Assembly (NCBI GenBank): GCA_943330745.2
Contig: CALQIX020000009.1
Span: forward strand, 48,906 to 112,905
Length of the DNA stretch: 64,000 bases
Source of the DNA: Lishizhenia tianjinensis
Lineage (GTDB): Bacteria > Bacteroidota > Bacteroidia > Flavobacteriales_D > Crocinitomicaceae
Direction: 5' to 3'
The notes under the pieces were generated by a model. It searched no databases and had not been told where the DNA came from. It saw nothing but the letters and a program-made list of their open reading frames with translations. Position 1 is the first letter of the stretch, and the number at the start of each line of letters is the position of its first letter. This document shows, in pieces, positions 1 to 8,729 of this stretch. Both the position numbers and the translations under genes were made by a program.

Positions 1-1
1 T

Positions 2-472
2 ACGCTCGGTAGTGGAATATATTTATCGCAAGAATGGGCTTGGTCCGAACAAAAATTAATTCCTAAATTTTCATATCATCCAACTAAATTTGCTGCATTG
101 CGACCTGAAATACTGGGATCAAATCAAGCTGAACGCTTTTTAAAAGATTACAATGGTCAAACGTATTGGTTAAGTTTCTCTCCAAATCACTTTTCAAAGA
201 ACAGTATGTTTCCAAAATGGCTTTGCATTTCCATTGGCTATGGTATTGATGGTCGCATAGTGGGAGATCAAACATCTTATACTTCAGCAGATGGCATGGC
301 CTATTATTCTAGACAACAATATTATCTGAGTATGGATATTGATTTAAAAAGCCTTCCGATAAAAAATAAAACGATAAAAAAAATAATTAGTGCATTTAAC
401 TATTTAAAAATTCCTGCACCAGCAGTTTCCTTCCAGAAGAATAAAATTCAATTTTTGCCGATTTATTTCTAA
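2..472 (+). CDS. DUF2279-like protein, 3' part
   Basis: The reading frame is open from base 2, so the true start lies upstream of the window; about 156 C-terminal residues are visible. The pattern is that of the DUF2279 family of predicted periplasmic or outer-membrane proteins of Bacteroidota: a KFSYHPTKFA stretch, then DYNGQTYWLS, then a FPKWL...GYG segment. The function of the family is not known. It is convergent with the next gene, and its stop codon lies next to that gene's stop, with no hairpin between them. Family recognition is from memory of the motif order, so the name is fairly but not fully secure. Confidence 0.7.
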   Translation, partial: TLGSGIYLSQEWAWSEQKLIPKFSYHPTKFAALRPEILGSNQAERFLKDYNGQTYWLSFSPNHFSKNSMFPKWLCISIGYGIDGRIVGDQTSYTSADGMAYYSRQQYYLSMDIDLKSLPIKNKTIKKIISAFNYLKIPAPAVSFQKNKIQFLPIYF

Positions 473-1768
473 TTATTCATCAATTAGCGCTGTCCACAAG
501 GATAATTTTCCACTATCCATTCTTGGCCAAATTGGTCTTATTTTACCATTGTGGGCAGCAATATTGAGATAATCACCAATAAATACTGATTGAGTCGGTA
601 TGAACGGTTTTTCTGAAATACACGTTTCAACAAAGGACATTCCACCATCCGCTGATTTGCACCATACTACATCCGTTTGGTTGTCTGTATATTTTCTTCT
701 GTCCAAATAAACAAAATGTAAACTACCCGTGATTTGATCAATCGTCATCCAAGTAAAAAATTGATGTTTACCGGGTTTATCTTGGTTAACACGAATTGGG
801 GCCGACCAAGTTTCACCCTGATCAGTAGATTTCATCAACCAAATGTCTGTATCTGTATCTCCATTTCGCTGATCAGCCCAATTAATATAGAGCGCTCCCC
901 TATTAGGACCATTACTTTGATCACATACCAAAATAGGCAATCCATTACAACGGTTGATTCCAGGTACATTTATCGTCCAACCTCCAGGATGATCTGTAAT
1001 CAATTTTTCTTTTGGAAGCCAAGTTTTACCTTCATCCAACGATTTTTGAAAAACTAAGCCTTTTGGTCCGGTCCAGGTAACATAAATCTGTCCATTCGGC
1101 CCAAATGCGGGCACGGCACCTTCAACAGTTTCATCATCATCCAGACAATCACCGGCAAATTTATTTATGCGCAACGGATCGCTCCAATTTTCACCTTGGT
1201 CTTTTGAAATTGAGAACATGATATTTGATGAATCTTCAGGTTCCATAGAATCATACCTGTCAAATTGGGTCCAAGTTAAAGCCAATGTATTAGAGGAAGG
1301 ATGTAAGGCCACCCAATGTTTGTCTTGCGCTTTTGATCCATTTGGTTTCGGAAAAGTACCTTCAGAAAAAGGCTGATCAATAGTTGGCGCAACTTGACAT
1401 ACAATGCGATCAATCCAAGACGTTTTTTTATAATCTGCCAAATGAAAATAGAATACTTTTCCAGACCTATCAAATGTAAGGACAGGATCTCCCCAAACAC
1501 CATAAGGACTTGTCAAACTCTTGTTTACCCAAGTTTTTCCACCGTCTTTTGAATAATGATAATTGTTTAAAATGGAACCAGCGACTACTTCATTCGTATT
1601 CAATGGATTTATCGCAATGGAAGGTTCACATACTTGAAAATGTGTTTTTGAATTCCAGTTTTTCGTGATTTCAATGTTCTTGTAAATTTGACCTTGGCAG
1701 GACGAAAAGACTAAAACAGTTAAAACACTAACGAAGCCAATAATTTCGGAATATCTTTTGTTCTTCAT
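473..1768 (-). CDS. BNR/Asp-box repeat lipoprotein (sialidase-like beta-propeller)
   Basis: This is a predicted exported beta-propeller protein of about 431 residues. After the N-terminal hydrophobic segment comes a lipobox-like LVFSSC, suggesting a lipoprotein. At least five Asp-box motifs (S-x-D-x-G-x-x-W/F) are visible, for example SKDGGKTW, SKDQGENW, SLDEGKTW, STDQGETW and SADGGMSF; these are hallmarks of sialidase-like and related propellers. I cannot identify the sialidase arginine triad, so an enzymatic role is unproven. An in-frame ATG 36 bases upstream (1804) would give a long charged leader before the signal, so I chose 1768. Either start overlaps the end of the upstream peptidase gene, which suggests translational coupling. 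Confidence 0.75.
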   Translation of the reverse strand: MKNKRYSEIIGFVSVLTVLVFSSCQGQIYKNIEITKNWNSKTHFQVCEPSIAINPLNTNEVVAGSILNNYHYSKDGGKTWVNKSLTSPYGVWGDPVLTFDRSGKVFYFHLADYKKTSWIDRIVCQVAPTIDQPFSEGTFPKPNGSKAQDKHWVALHPSSNTLALTWTQFDRYDSMEPEDSSNIMFSISKDQGENWSDPLRINKFAGDCLDDDETVEGAVPAFGPNGQIYVTWTGPKGLVFQKSLDEGKTWLPKEKLITDHPGGWTINVPGINRCNGLPILVCDQSNGPNRGALYINWADQRNGDTDTDIWLMKSTDQGETWSAPIRVNQDKPGKHQFFTWMTIDQITGSLHFVYLDRRKYTDNQTDVVWCKSADGGMSFVETCISEKPFIPTQSVFIGDYLNIAAHNGKIRPIWPRMDSGKLSLWTALIDE

Positions 1769-3512
1769 TTTTTGTTGTTGTAAAAGAAAACTGTGGCTTT
1801 TCATACGTGAGTATTTTTACATTGGTAGAAAACAAAATATCATCACGGTTTATTAATAATTCAACTTGTTCATTTTCCTTCAACGCATTCATTGTTCCTT
1901 CCAAAGAACCTTGATCTACTCGAAAACCATTGCAAGCAATTATTTCATCATTGACGCTAATTCCTGCTTTTTCTGCTGAAGAACCTGAACGAACGCTTTT
2001 TACAATAACGTTTCCACCTTCTTGTTTAACAGACGCTCCAAAAGATGGCTTTTTAGTTCCCGTGTAAGTAACATCGATTCCAACTTTGGAAAAATATTCT
2101 CCATATGGAATAATCTCTGTGCCATCAATGTATTTAGCATAAAAGGTGGTTAAATCCATTTCCAGAAATTTCTCCAATTCCATTTTGAATTCTTTATCAG
2201 AGATGCCCCGATTAAGTTCTTTTGCGTATTTTATATAAACAGAACGCATAAAATCATCCAAACATTTCTTCCCTTTGTATTTATCAACTATCAAAACATC
2301 AAAAATTGCAGCAATTATTTGACCTCTTGAATAATAAGTCATTGTTGTGTTGGATGAATTTTCATTCGGGCGATAGGCTTTAATCCATGCATCAAAACTG
2401 GAATGAGCAACAGATTGAACTCTTGAACCAACTGATCCTTCCACATAATTAATTGTATTTTGCATTTTAGAAACAAATTCCTCCTGAGACATAAATCCAG
2501 CCCGACGCATGATTAATTCGTCATAATACGAGGTAAATCCTTCCATTACCCATAGTAAACTTGTGTAATTTTCTTTATCGTAATCAAATGGACCTAATTC
2601 AATAGGACGGAATCGTTTAACATTCCATAAATGAAAATATTCATGAGCCACCAAGTTTAAAAAACCCAGATATTCAGCACCTGAATACGACCATCGGTTT
2701 ACACTTAGAGTGGTGGAATTCATATGCTCCAGTCCTCCTTGACCATCTACCACGTTGTGAACGATAAATAAATACTCCTTATTTGGATTTTCGCCAAAAA
2801 CTTGTGTTTCGGCTTCAATAACCTTTGGCATATCCACTTTTAGTTTTTCAATATCATAATTCCCATCCCCGTACATTGCAACTGTATGCTTAACACCCGC
2901 AGCCATAAATTGAAATTCGACTTGATTCCCAATTTCAATGGGGCAATCTATTAAGTGGTCATAATTTGAAAAATCAAATGTTTTGTTGCTATCTGATGAA
3001 ACAGAAATTTTCGCCTTAGGCAGAGCAGTCGAAACAACATTGAATTCGCGATAGGGTGTAATTTCTAATTGTCCCGGTATATTTTGATGGTTACTCACAT
3101 ACATAAAGACTCCCGATCCGCTTACGAATCCATGTGTCAAATCCAAGAAACTTGTTCTAACACTCAATTCAAAGGCATATACTTGGTAGGTAATTGATAT
3201 TCTTTTTCCTTTTAATGCATTCTGAAGTTGCCAAGTATTCTTCGCGGTTTTTACTGTTTTAATCGCATTTTTATTTTCGTCAAAGGCGAATACCTGATTG
3301 ACATTTTTAGAAAATTCTCGCACCAGGTATGATCCAGGAGCCCATACTGGCATTTTTACTTCAATTTGTTTATCAGTAAGCCCTTCCAAAATCATTTCAA
3401 CTTCAAAATAATGACTTTGCGGGTTTGTCATTTTTAATTTATAATTAACCTTCTGACTAAACACCAAAATTGTGTTTAACAAAACTAAAGCTGTAAAAAT
3501 AATTTTGTTCAT
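1728..3512 (-). CDS. M61 family (glycyl aminopeptidase-like) metallopeptidase with PDZ domain
   Basis: This is a secreted zinc peptidase of 594 residues with a signal peptide over residues 1-20. The zinc site HEYFH lies at 290-294 inside the family signature that continues WNVKRFRP, and the third ligand is probably E324 in the MEGFTSYY stretch. The GLEHMNS segment around 260-266 is also typical of M61. An N-terminal beta-sandwich precedes the catalytic domain, and a PDZ domain occupies roughly 480-560, as in other bacterial M61 enzymes. It begins 3 bases after the murF stop, so it is probably cotranscribed with murF, and its end overlaps the BNR protein gene. The substrate is unknown. Confidence 0.9.
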   Translation of the reverse strand: MNKIIFTALVLLNTILVFSQKVNYKLKMTNPQSHYFEVEMILEGLTDKQIEVKMPVWAPGSYLVREFSKNVNQVFAFDENKNAIKTVKTAKNTWQLQNALKGKRISITYQVYAFELSVRTSFLDLTHGFVSGSGVFMYVSNHQNIPGQLEITPYREFNVVSTALPKAKISVSSDSNKTFDFSNYDHLIDCPIEIGNQVEFQFMAAGVKHTVAMYGDGNYDIEKLKVDMPKVIEAETQVFGENPNKEYLFIVHNVVDGQGGLEHMNSTTLSVNRWSYSGAEYLGFLNLVAHEYFHLWNVKRFRPIELGPFDYDKENYTSLLWVMEGFTSYYDELIMRRAGFMSQEEFVSKMQNTINYVEGSVGSRVQSVAHSSFDAWIKAYRPNENSSNTTMTYYSRGQIIAAIFDVLIVDKYKGKKCLDDFMRSVYIKYAKELNRGISDKEFKMELEKFLEMDLTTFYAKYIDGTEIIPYGEYFSKVGIDVTYTGTKKPSFGASVKQEGGNVIVKSVRSGSSAEKAGISVNDEIIACNGFRVDQGSLEGTMNALKENEQVELLINRDDILFSTNVKILTYEKPQFSFTTTKNEEQKIFRNYWLR

Positions 3513-3515
3513 TTT

Positions 3516-4802
3516 TTATAAATGTGATATAAGTTTTTCTAATGCGATTCCTCTTGAACCTTTTAAAAGAATAAAATTGTTGGTAATTGGATGTTGATCA
3601 ATATAATTAACTAATTCGTCCACTTGAATAAATTTGTTTTTTGCCCGGTTATTAGGCAAGGAAAAAAACAATGAACCAACCGTAATGTAATCGACGTTTT
3701 CAATGTTCAGGTAATGTAGGATTTCTTGATGTTTTTCAATTGAAACATCTCCCAACTCTAGCATATCCCCAAGAACAAGAATTTTTTGTTTTGCTGCGGT
3801 TTGAATAAAACTAGTAACAGCAGAAAGCATACTAGAAGGATTTGCATTATAACAATCAACTAATAATTTGTTGTTGGGAGTAACAGTAATTTGAGATCTA
3901 TTGTTTGACGGAACATAAGCCTCTAAAGAAGCATTAATTTTACATTCAGGAACGTCAAATAATTTACCAAATCTAATGGCAGCGAGGAAATTATACAAAT
4001 TGTACCCCCCAAATAAATGCGTTTGTACAACATTCCTTGTTTCTAAATCATCCCACCAAGCAAAGTTCAAATACGGGTTCAATTGAAGAATTTCTCCTTG
4101 TAATTCACTTTTATCACGAATAGAGTATGAACCATGTTCTATGTTATTTGGTAAATTGGTCATCAAAGTTTCATCATCCGCATTTACAATTAGAAATCCA
4201 TTTTGCTTTGTAACGGACTGAAACAATTCCAATTTTGTTTTTAACACTCCTTCAAAACTTCCAAACCCCTCCAAATGAGCAGCTCCAATATTTGTGATTA
4301 TTCCATGAGTAGGTTCGGCAATTTCGCATAACTCAGAAATATCATAGGGTTTATTCGCGCCCATTTCAATGATTGCAATTTCATGGGTTGAGGTTACAGT
4401 TAAAAGTGTTAATGGCACCCCAATGTGATTATTCAAATTCCCTTTTGTTGCTAACACATTAAAATGGCTACTTAGAACTTGATAAATTAACTCTTTGGTA
4501 GTTGTTTTTCCATTTGATCCTGTGATTCCTATAAATGGAATATTAAATTTTTTTCTATGATGATTTGCCAATTTCTGAAGAAAAACTAAAGCATTGGGAA
4601 CATAAAATATAGTTTCGTCATCCGCATAGTTTTCTTCATCCACGATGGCGTATTTTGCACCAGAATCAATTGTGCTTTTTGCAAAAGCATTACCATTGAA
4701 ATTATTTCCTTTTAACGCAATAAACATACCGTTTTGTTGTACGATACGACTATCCGTAAATACTCCAGATGTTTTATAAAAGAGTTGAAATAATTTGTGC
4801 AT
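3516..4802 (-). CDS. murF: UDP-N-acetylmuramoyl-tripeptide--D-alanyl-D-alanine ligase
   Basis: MurF adds D-Ala-D-Ala to UDP-MurNAc-tripeptide in the last cytoplasmic step of peptidoglycan precursor synthesis. The protein is 428 residues, a normal length. The ATP-binding loop GITGSNGKTTTKE lies at about 92-104, a Mur-ligase IIEMGAN segment follows, and the C-terminal domain has the NANPSSM and LGDMLELG segments characteristic of MurF. It lies next to gldJ, an arrangement I also recall in Flavobacterium. An intrinsic terminator lies only 9 bases upstream of its start codon, so it either has its own signal or depends on readthrough from gldJ. Confidence 0.95.
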   Translation of the reverse strand: MHKLFQLFYKTSGVFTDSRIVQQNGMFIALKGNNFNGNAFAKSTIDSGAKYAIVDEENYADDETIFYVPNALVFLQKLANHHRKKFNIPFIGITGSNGKTTTKELIYQVLSSHFNVLATKGNLNNHIGVPLTLLTVTSTHEIAIIEMGANKPYDISELCEIAEPTHGIITNIGAAHLEGFGSFEGVLKTKLELFQSVTKQNGFLIVNADDETLMTNLPNNIEHGSYSIRDKSELQGEILQLNPYLNFAWWDDLETRNVVQTHLFGGYNLYNFLAAIRFGKLFDVPECKINASLEAYVPSNNRSQITVTPNNKLLVDCYNANPSSMLSAVTSFIQTAAKQKILVLGDMLELGDVSIEKHQEILHYLNIENVDYITVGSLFFSLPNNRAKNKFIQVDELVNYIDQHPITNNFILLKGSRGIALEKLISHL

Positions 4803-4810
4803 AAATAAAA

Positions 4811-4831
4811 AAGGCCTGTTAAACAGGCCTT
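4811..4831 (-). terminator. Intrinsic terminator after gldJ, abutting murF
   Basis: A perfect 10-base inverted repeat (AAGGCCTGTT and AACAGGCCTT) is separated by one base. On the minus strand the hairpin is followed by six T residues, then ATTTAT. It lies 11 bases past the gldJ stop, and the T-tract runs almost into the murF start codon at 4802. The position fits termination of the porP-gldJ transcript; attenuation of murF is another possibility. Confidence 0.8.
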
Positions 4832-4842
4832 AAAAATACTAA

Positions 4843-7575
4843 TTATGATTTTCTTTTTTTCTTTTTACCGTAATTTTTTCCGGTTGGACTTCCCACTCGA
4901 TCCATCGCACATCTAAATCCAATGTTTCGTGTTGATTGTGTTTCATCCAAGAATCTTCTTGTACCACAACCTAACCAATACGCATTATCTTCCCAAGAAC
5001 CACCTTTGTATACACGCGTTCTATCAGAAACCAATGTTGTAGGTGTTCCTTTGTTCCATTCAGATGAATTGATTTTAGTTCCGTCTAAATTATATCTTTC
5101 ATGATCGTTTTGATACATTACTAATTTAGGGTCTCTTTTTCCAAGATTAATATCTTTTTTCCGAGCTTCATTTTGATAGAAAATTGAAGATTCAATATCA
5201 CCATCCAAATAATCGATATAATCATCTTTACGATAATTCAATCTACCTAAATTTTCTTCCTCTGTAACACGACGATAACGCATTTGGCCTTCAGTTTCAG
5301 AAATGTATTCTGTTAAGCCATTTCTTAACACGCCTATCATAGTAGTTAAAGCTGGATCATCTAAGTAATTAGGGAATAATCTGGTTATATAAGCATCGTT
5401 AAATACTCTACCCCATAACCCCCTGTTAATTAAACGAGTTGCCTCTGTTGTCCTTAAATTATTTGTTAAATATATAGCTGAATCTAACCAATAATGAACT
5501 GAATCGATAAATTGCAACTCCTTTTTATACTGTGAACCTTTGATATTATAAACATCTAGATTATTTCCAGAAGAAATGAATAGTTGATCAGGATTCACTC
5601 CTTTTCTTGATTCTGCAGCATATTTAGATTGAGCTTTTGCATTTAATCCGCTGTAGTCTAAAGGTTTTTTGTCTAGCACATTGAACTCAATAGAATAACT
5701 AAATTTCTGTTTTGGTGTCCCTGATTTTTTTTCAACAGTTACAATTACTGGATATTTACCGGGAGCCATGCGATAGTCAATGGCCTCAACAACTCCAGAA
5801 GAATCAAATTTAAAATTCTTTTTATCACTTAACGAAATATTAAAATTCTTAAGCAATTTATCTTTTGAATTTGTAAAATCACCTTTAGGTTCATCTGTCT
5901 TGAACTTATATGTAATTGTATCAAACTTACATGCGTTGATTATATCATTTTCATAAAAGAACTCGAAATCTGTTTCTGCCACACCATTTCCTTGTCTATC
6001 TAATGGATTCCATTCTTTTTTATTTGCACCATCACTACCCGCAATACGTTGGTAACGAACGCGCTCAAAATCTAACACATATTGTTTCATTCCATGAACA
6101 TCATAACGAATTCGATCGTTTTTCATGGCATCTTGAACACCGATTGTGGTAGTCAATTTAGTAGTATACACATTTCCTCTGAACGGACTGAAGCCATCCA
6201 CATCGTCTAATGAGTTTGGTCGATACACATCTTGCACCCACTCAGAAACATTTCCTGCCATGTGAAATAATCCAAAATCATTTGGCCAAAAAGATTCAAC
6301 AGGGGCCGTTGGTGCGGCACCATCATTTAGATTACCTGCAATACCCATATAATCCCCTGAACTACGCATGAAATTAGCTTGAATAGAACCCTGAAATTGT
6401 TCCTCTTCCCGTCTAACCCAGTGACCATTCCATGGATATGTTCTACGGTCCGTATAATTTTCAGAATTTTCTTGTAAGTTCCCAATTAAACCTGTGGCGG
6501 CATATTCCCACTCAGCTTCAGTTGGTAGCCTGTAATTTGGCAATAGAATACCATCCTCCATACGAACAATTCGCGCACCATAATTTCCTTGTCCGCCTTT
6601 ATTAACAGAACGTGCACTTGGGTTATAGTTTCTCAAACGACGCCCATTATCCGATTGTGACTCTTGAGTAAAAACTTCGTCAGGAGTACCCTCCTCATCA
6701 ATTACTTCCTCCTCAGTATCCTCCTCAGATGAATAATTACGATTTGCTTCTCTTGGAGCAGGTTGTAATCCAAAATATTGACCACTTAGGTATGCCTCCG
6801 TTGAAAACATTTGAAAAGGACTCAACTCTTTATTACCCATTTCCCAATCTAAGATCCCCTCACGTGCAAGTATATATTCATTCACCCGATCTGTTCTCCA
6901 TTTGCAGTACTCGTTTGCCTGTATCCAAGAAACTCCAACTACAGGATAATCTCTGTATGCAGGATGGCGCAAATAATAATTTACAAAATGTTCCATAGAA
7001 GACAATGGACTTCTCCAACACAAAGTATCTGGCAAAGCTTTGCGATACACCTCTTGGTAATTAGAGGTAAATGATTCACTGTAATTATCAACATATTTTT
7101 TAAATGCACTTTTATCTCCTGAAAGATCCTTAATTGAATCTAAGTTCGCAAATTCCTGAATTTCCAAATCTTCGGTTGCATCTGGCTCATAGCGATTTGG
7201 ATTTAACGGATCAACACTACCATAAACTCTACCCAGCCAAAACAAATATTCTAAATAATCGAAATTCGAAACCTCAGTTTGGTCTATATAAAAAGAAGGA
7301 ACAGTAACTTTTCTTGGATTATTATTCCAATCTCTCATTACATCTTGTTCTGTCATACCCATTGTAAAAGTTCCACCTTCTACCAAAGTTAAACCAGGTC
7401 CTGTTTCTTGATCCATTGCTGGGAATTTTTCAAAACCACTTCCAAATTTCTCCGGACTATTGTGGTGCCATCCTGTAGATTTAGATCTTTCCGGTTGACA
7501 AGAAACCAGAAAAATAACTCCACAAAGAACGGCGCTGCTTTTTATAAAAAAATAACTCATTGCTTTCGATTTCAT
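4843..7575 (-). CDS. gldJ: Gliding motility lipoprotein GldJ (FGE-sulfatase fold), enlarged
   Basis: GldJ is an outer-membrane lipoprotein needed for gliding and type IX secretion in Flavobacterium. The signal peptide ends at a lipobox (FLVSC, C26). The STGW motif, GPGLTLVEGGTFTMG at about 59-73, HPAYRDYPVVGVSW at about 204-217 and the C-terminal YKGGSWEDNAYWL...IGFRCAM match GldJ and the formylglycine-generating-enzyme fold. The protein is 910 residues; Flavobacterium GldJ is about 560 as I recall. The extra length lies in an acidic insert (about 275-325) and a long insert (about 540-780) that splits the fold before its last conserved block. The tail is very basic (KKKKRKS). It lies 52 bases after the PorP/SprF-like gene and is probably cotranscribed with it. 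Confidence 0.9.
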   Translation of the reverse strand: MKSKAMSYFFIKSSAVLCGVIFLVSCQPERSKSTGWHHNSPEKFGSGFEKFPAMDQETGPGLTLVEGGTFTMGMTEQDVMRDWNNNPRKVTVPSFYIDQTEVSNFDYLEYLFWLGRVYGSVDPLNPNRYEPDATEDLEIQEFANLDSIKDLSGDKSAFKKYVDNYSESFTSNYQEVYRKALPDTLCWRSPLSSMEHFVNYYLRHPAYRDYPVVGVSWIQANEYCKWRTDRVNEYILAREGILDWEMGNKELSPFQMFSTEAYLSGQYFGLQPAPREANRNYSSEEDTEEEVIDEEGTPDEVFTQESQSDNGRRLRNYNPSARSVNKGGQGNYGARIVRMEDGILLPNYRLPTEAEWEYAATGLIGNLQENSENYTDRRTYPWNGHWVRREEEQFQGSIQANFMRSSGDYMGIAGNLNDGAAPTAPVESFWPNDFGLFHMAGNVSEWVQDVYRPNSLDDVDGFSPFRGNVYTTKLTTTIGVQDAMKNDRIRYDVHGMKQYVLDFERVRYQRIAGSDGANKKEWNPLDRQGNGVAETDFEFFYENDIINACKFDTITYKFKTDEPKGDFTNSKDKLLKNFNISLSDKKNFKFDSSGVVEAIDYRMAPGKYPVIVTVEKKSGTPKQKFSYSIEFNVLDKKPLDYSGLNAKAQSKYAAESRKGVNPDQLFISSGNNLDVYNIKGSQYKKELQFIDSVHYWLDSAIYLTNNLRTTEATRLINRGLWGRVFNDAYITRLFPNYLDDPALTTMIGVLRNGLTEYISETEGQMRYRRVTEEENLGRLNYRKDDYIDYLDGDIESSIFYQNEARKKDINLGKRDPKLVMYQNDHERYNLDGTKINSSEWNKGTPTTLVSDRTRVYKGGSWEDNAYWLGCGTRRFLDETQSTRNIGFRCAMDRVGSPTGKNYGKKKKRKS

Positions 7576-7627
7576 ACTTTTTGAGTTTGTTAAGAATCTT
7601 ACTAACGTCTATTATTAAAAAAGGTTA

Positions 7628-8605
7628 CTAAAAAGAAGGACAAGAAATCGTTCTGAACGCTCTTGGTTTTCTTCTACATTTTAAATTATATCCCATTGAT
7701 ACCTCATGCGAACCTCCGGATATTCCATTTCCTAATTTAGAAACTGTTACATCATAGCTGTATCCCAGTTTAAATTTACCTGTATTCACTCCAAATGTTA
7801 AAATAAATGCATCCCGATTGCGATACCATGCACCAACATTGAAATTACCGTATTTAATGTAGGTACCAATATTCAATTCTTGAAAACCATTTTGATATTG
7901 GTAAATAATATTTGGCATGATTGAAGTCACATTGGAATACTTGGATTTAGAACCCAGAGCAATTTCAGCACCCACATGACCTGTAAAGCGCATCGGTAAT
8001 CGAGACTGACCTAAAATCATGGATTCATCCGGTCTATTTAGATGATTCACAGCAACTCCACCAAAAAATCTCTTCGTAAAAACAACCGCTCCAGCCGACA
8101 CATCAAAAAACCCACGATTACCACCCCTTGCAACATCACCTGTTTGGTATATGAAACCACGACGAGGGTCAATCATATCTCCAAAAGTTAGCTTATCCCA
8201 ATCTAAAAATTTCTGGTACCAAGAAGCTTTTGCGCCAAACATCATGGAAGCTTTACGGCTCAATTTAACGTGATACGAATAAATCAACCCAATCATCGAA
8301 GTTTGAATAGTGCCCTGCCCTTGTTGGTCATGCATAGCCAAAACCCCAATTCCACCACTTACGTTTTTAGCGTAAGTATCGTATGCTGCTGCATAGGTCA
8401 CATAATTCCCCGTTAGCTGTGGCCATTCATTTCTATAATTCATTGCTAATCGTGGGCACCCATGAGATCCGGCTAGTGCTGGATTTAAGTAAACCGGATT
8501 TGAATAGAATTGAGTAAACGTAGGATCCTGAGCAAGTAATTTGCTACTTACGGAACACAACAAAACTGTTGTAAAAAACAGTATATCAGTAACTTTTATT
8601 TTCAC
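7628..8605 (-). CDS. Type IX secretion system PorP/SprF family outer-membrane protein
   Basis: This is a 325-residue outer-membrane protein of the PorP/SprF family, whose members anchor or assist type IX secretion and secreted adhesins. It has a signal peptide ending near LLAQ, then the family signature QDPTFTQFYSNPVYLNPALAG, then alternating beta-strands with a C-terminal barrel segment (KLGYSYDVTVSKLG). The start codon appears to be GTG; no ATG is available before the signal peptide. It precedes gldJ by 52 bases, and a good promoter lies 50-80 bases upstream. Several PorP/SprF paralogues usually exist per genome, so which one this is cannot be decided here. Confidence 0.88.
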   Translation of the reverse strand: MKIKVTDILFFTTVLLCSVSSKLLAQDPTFTQFYSNPVYLNPALAGSHGCPRLAMNYRNEWPQLTGNYVTYAAAYDTYAKNVSGGIGVLAMHDQQGQGTIQTSMIGLIYSYHVKLSRKASMMFGAKASWYQKFLDWDKLTFGDMIDPRRGFIYQTGDVARGGNRGFFDVSAGAVVFTKRFFGGVAVNHLNRPDESMILGQSRLPMRFTGHVGAEIALGSKSKYSNVTSIMPNIIYQYQNGFQELNIGTYIKYGNFNVGAWYRNRDAFILTFGVNTGKFKLGYSYDVTVSKLGNGISGGSHEVSMGYNLKCRRKPRAFRTISCPSF

Positions 8606-8657
8606 GTAATAAGGTTTAGACGCGATTAGTTAAAACGTTCGAGTTAATATAAGGTTA

Positions 8658-8687
8658 CAAAAATAGACTATTTTGTGAAATAAACAA
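8658..8687 (-). promoter_or_regulatory. Bacteroidota-type promoter for the porP/sprF-gldJ unit
   Basis: On the minus strand a TTG (8687-8685) is followed after 19 bases by TATTTTTG (8665-8658). This matches the TTG / TAnnTTTG arrangement of the main sigma factor in Bacteroidota. The start codon at 8605 would then have a leader of about 45-50 bases. Confidence 0.65.
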
Positions 8688-8717
8688 CTTTTTTTTCCGT
8701 TGTGGAATTTAAAAACT

Positions 8718-8725
8718 TATTTTTG
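8718..8725 (+). promoter_or_regulatory. TAnnTTTG promoter element for porU
   Basis: TATTTTTG ends 4 bases before the first ATG of porU (8730). If transcription begins 4-7 bases after the element, as is usual, the message has essentially no leader, or translation begins at the second ATG (8736). It is divergent from the promoter at 8658-8687. Confidence 0.5.
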
Positions 8726-8729
8726 ATTT

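Noticed and set aside
84..275. Open frame on the minus strand opposite the DUF2279 gene, and many similar frames elsewhere
   Set aside because: They lie opposite or inside genes with clear family motifs, have no recognisable domains and show no start signals.
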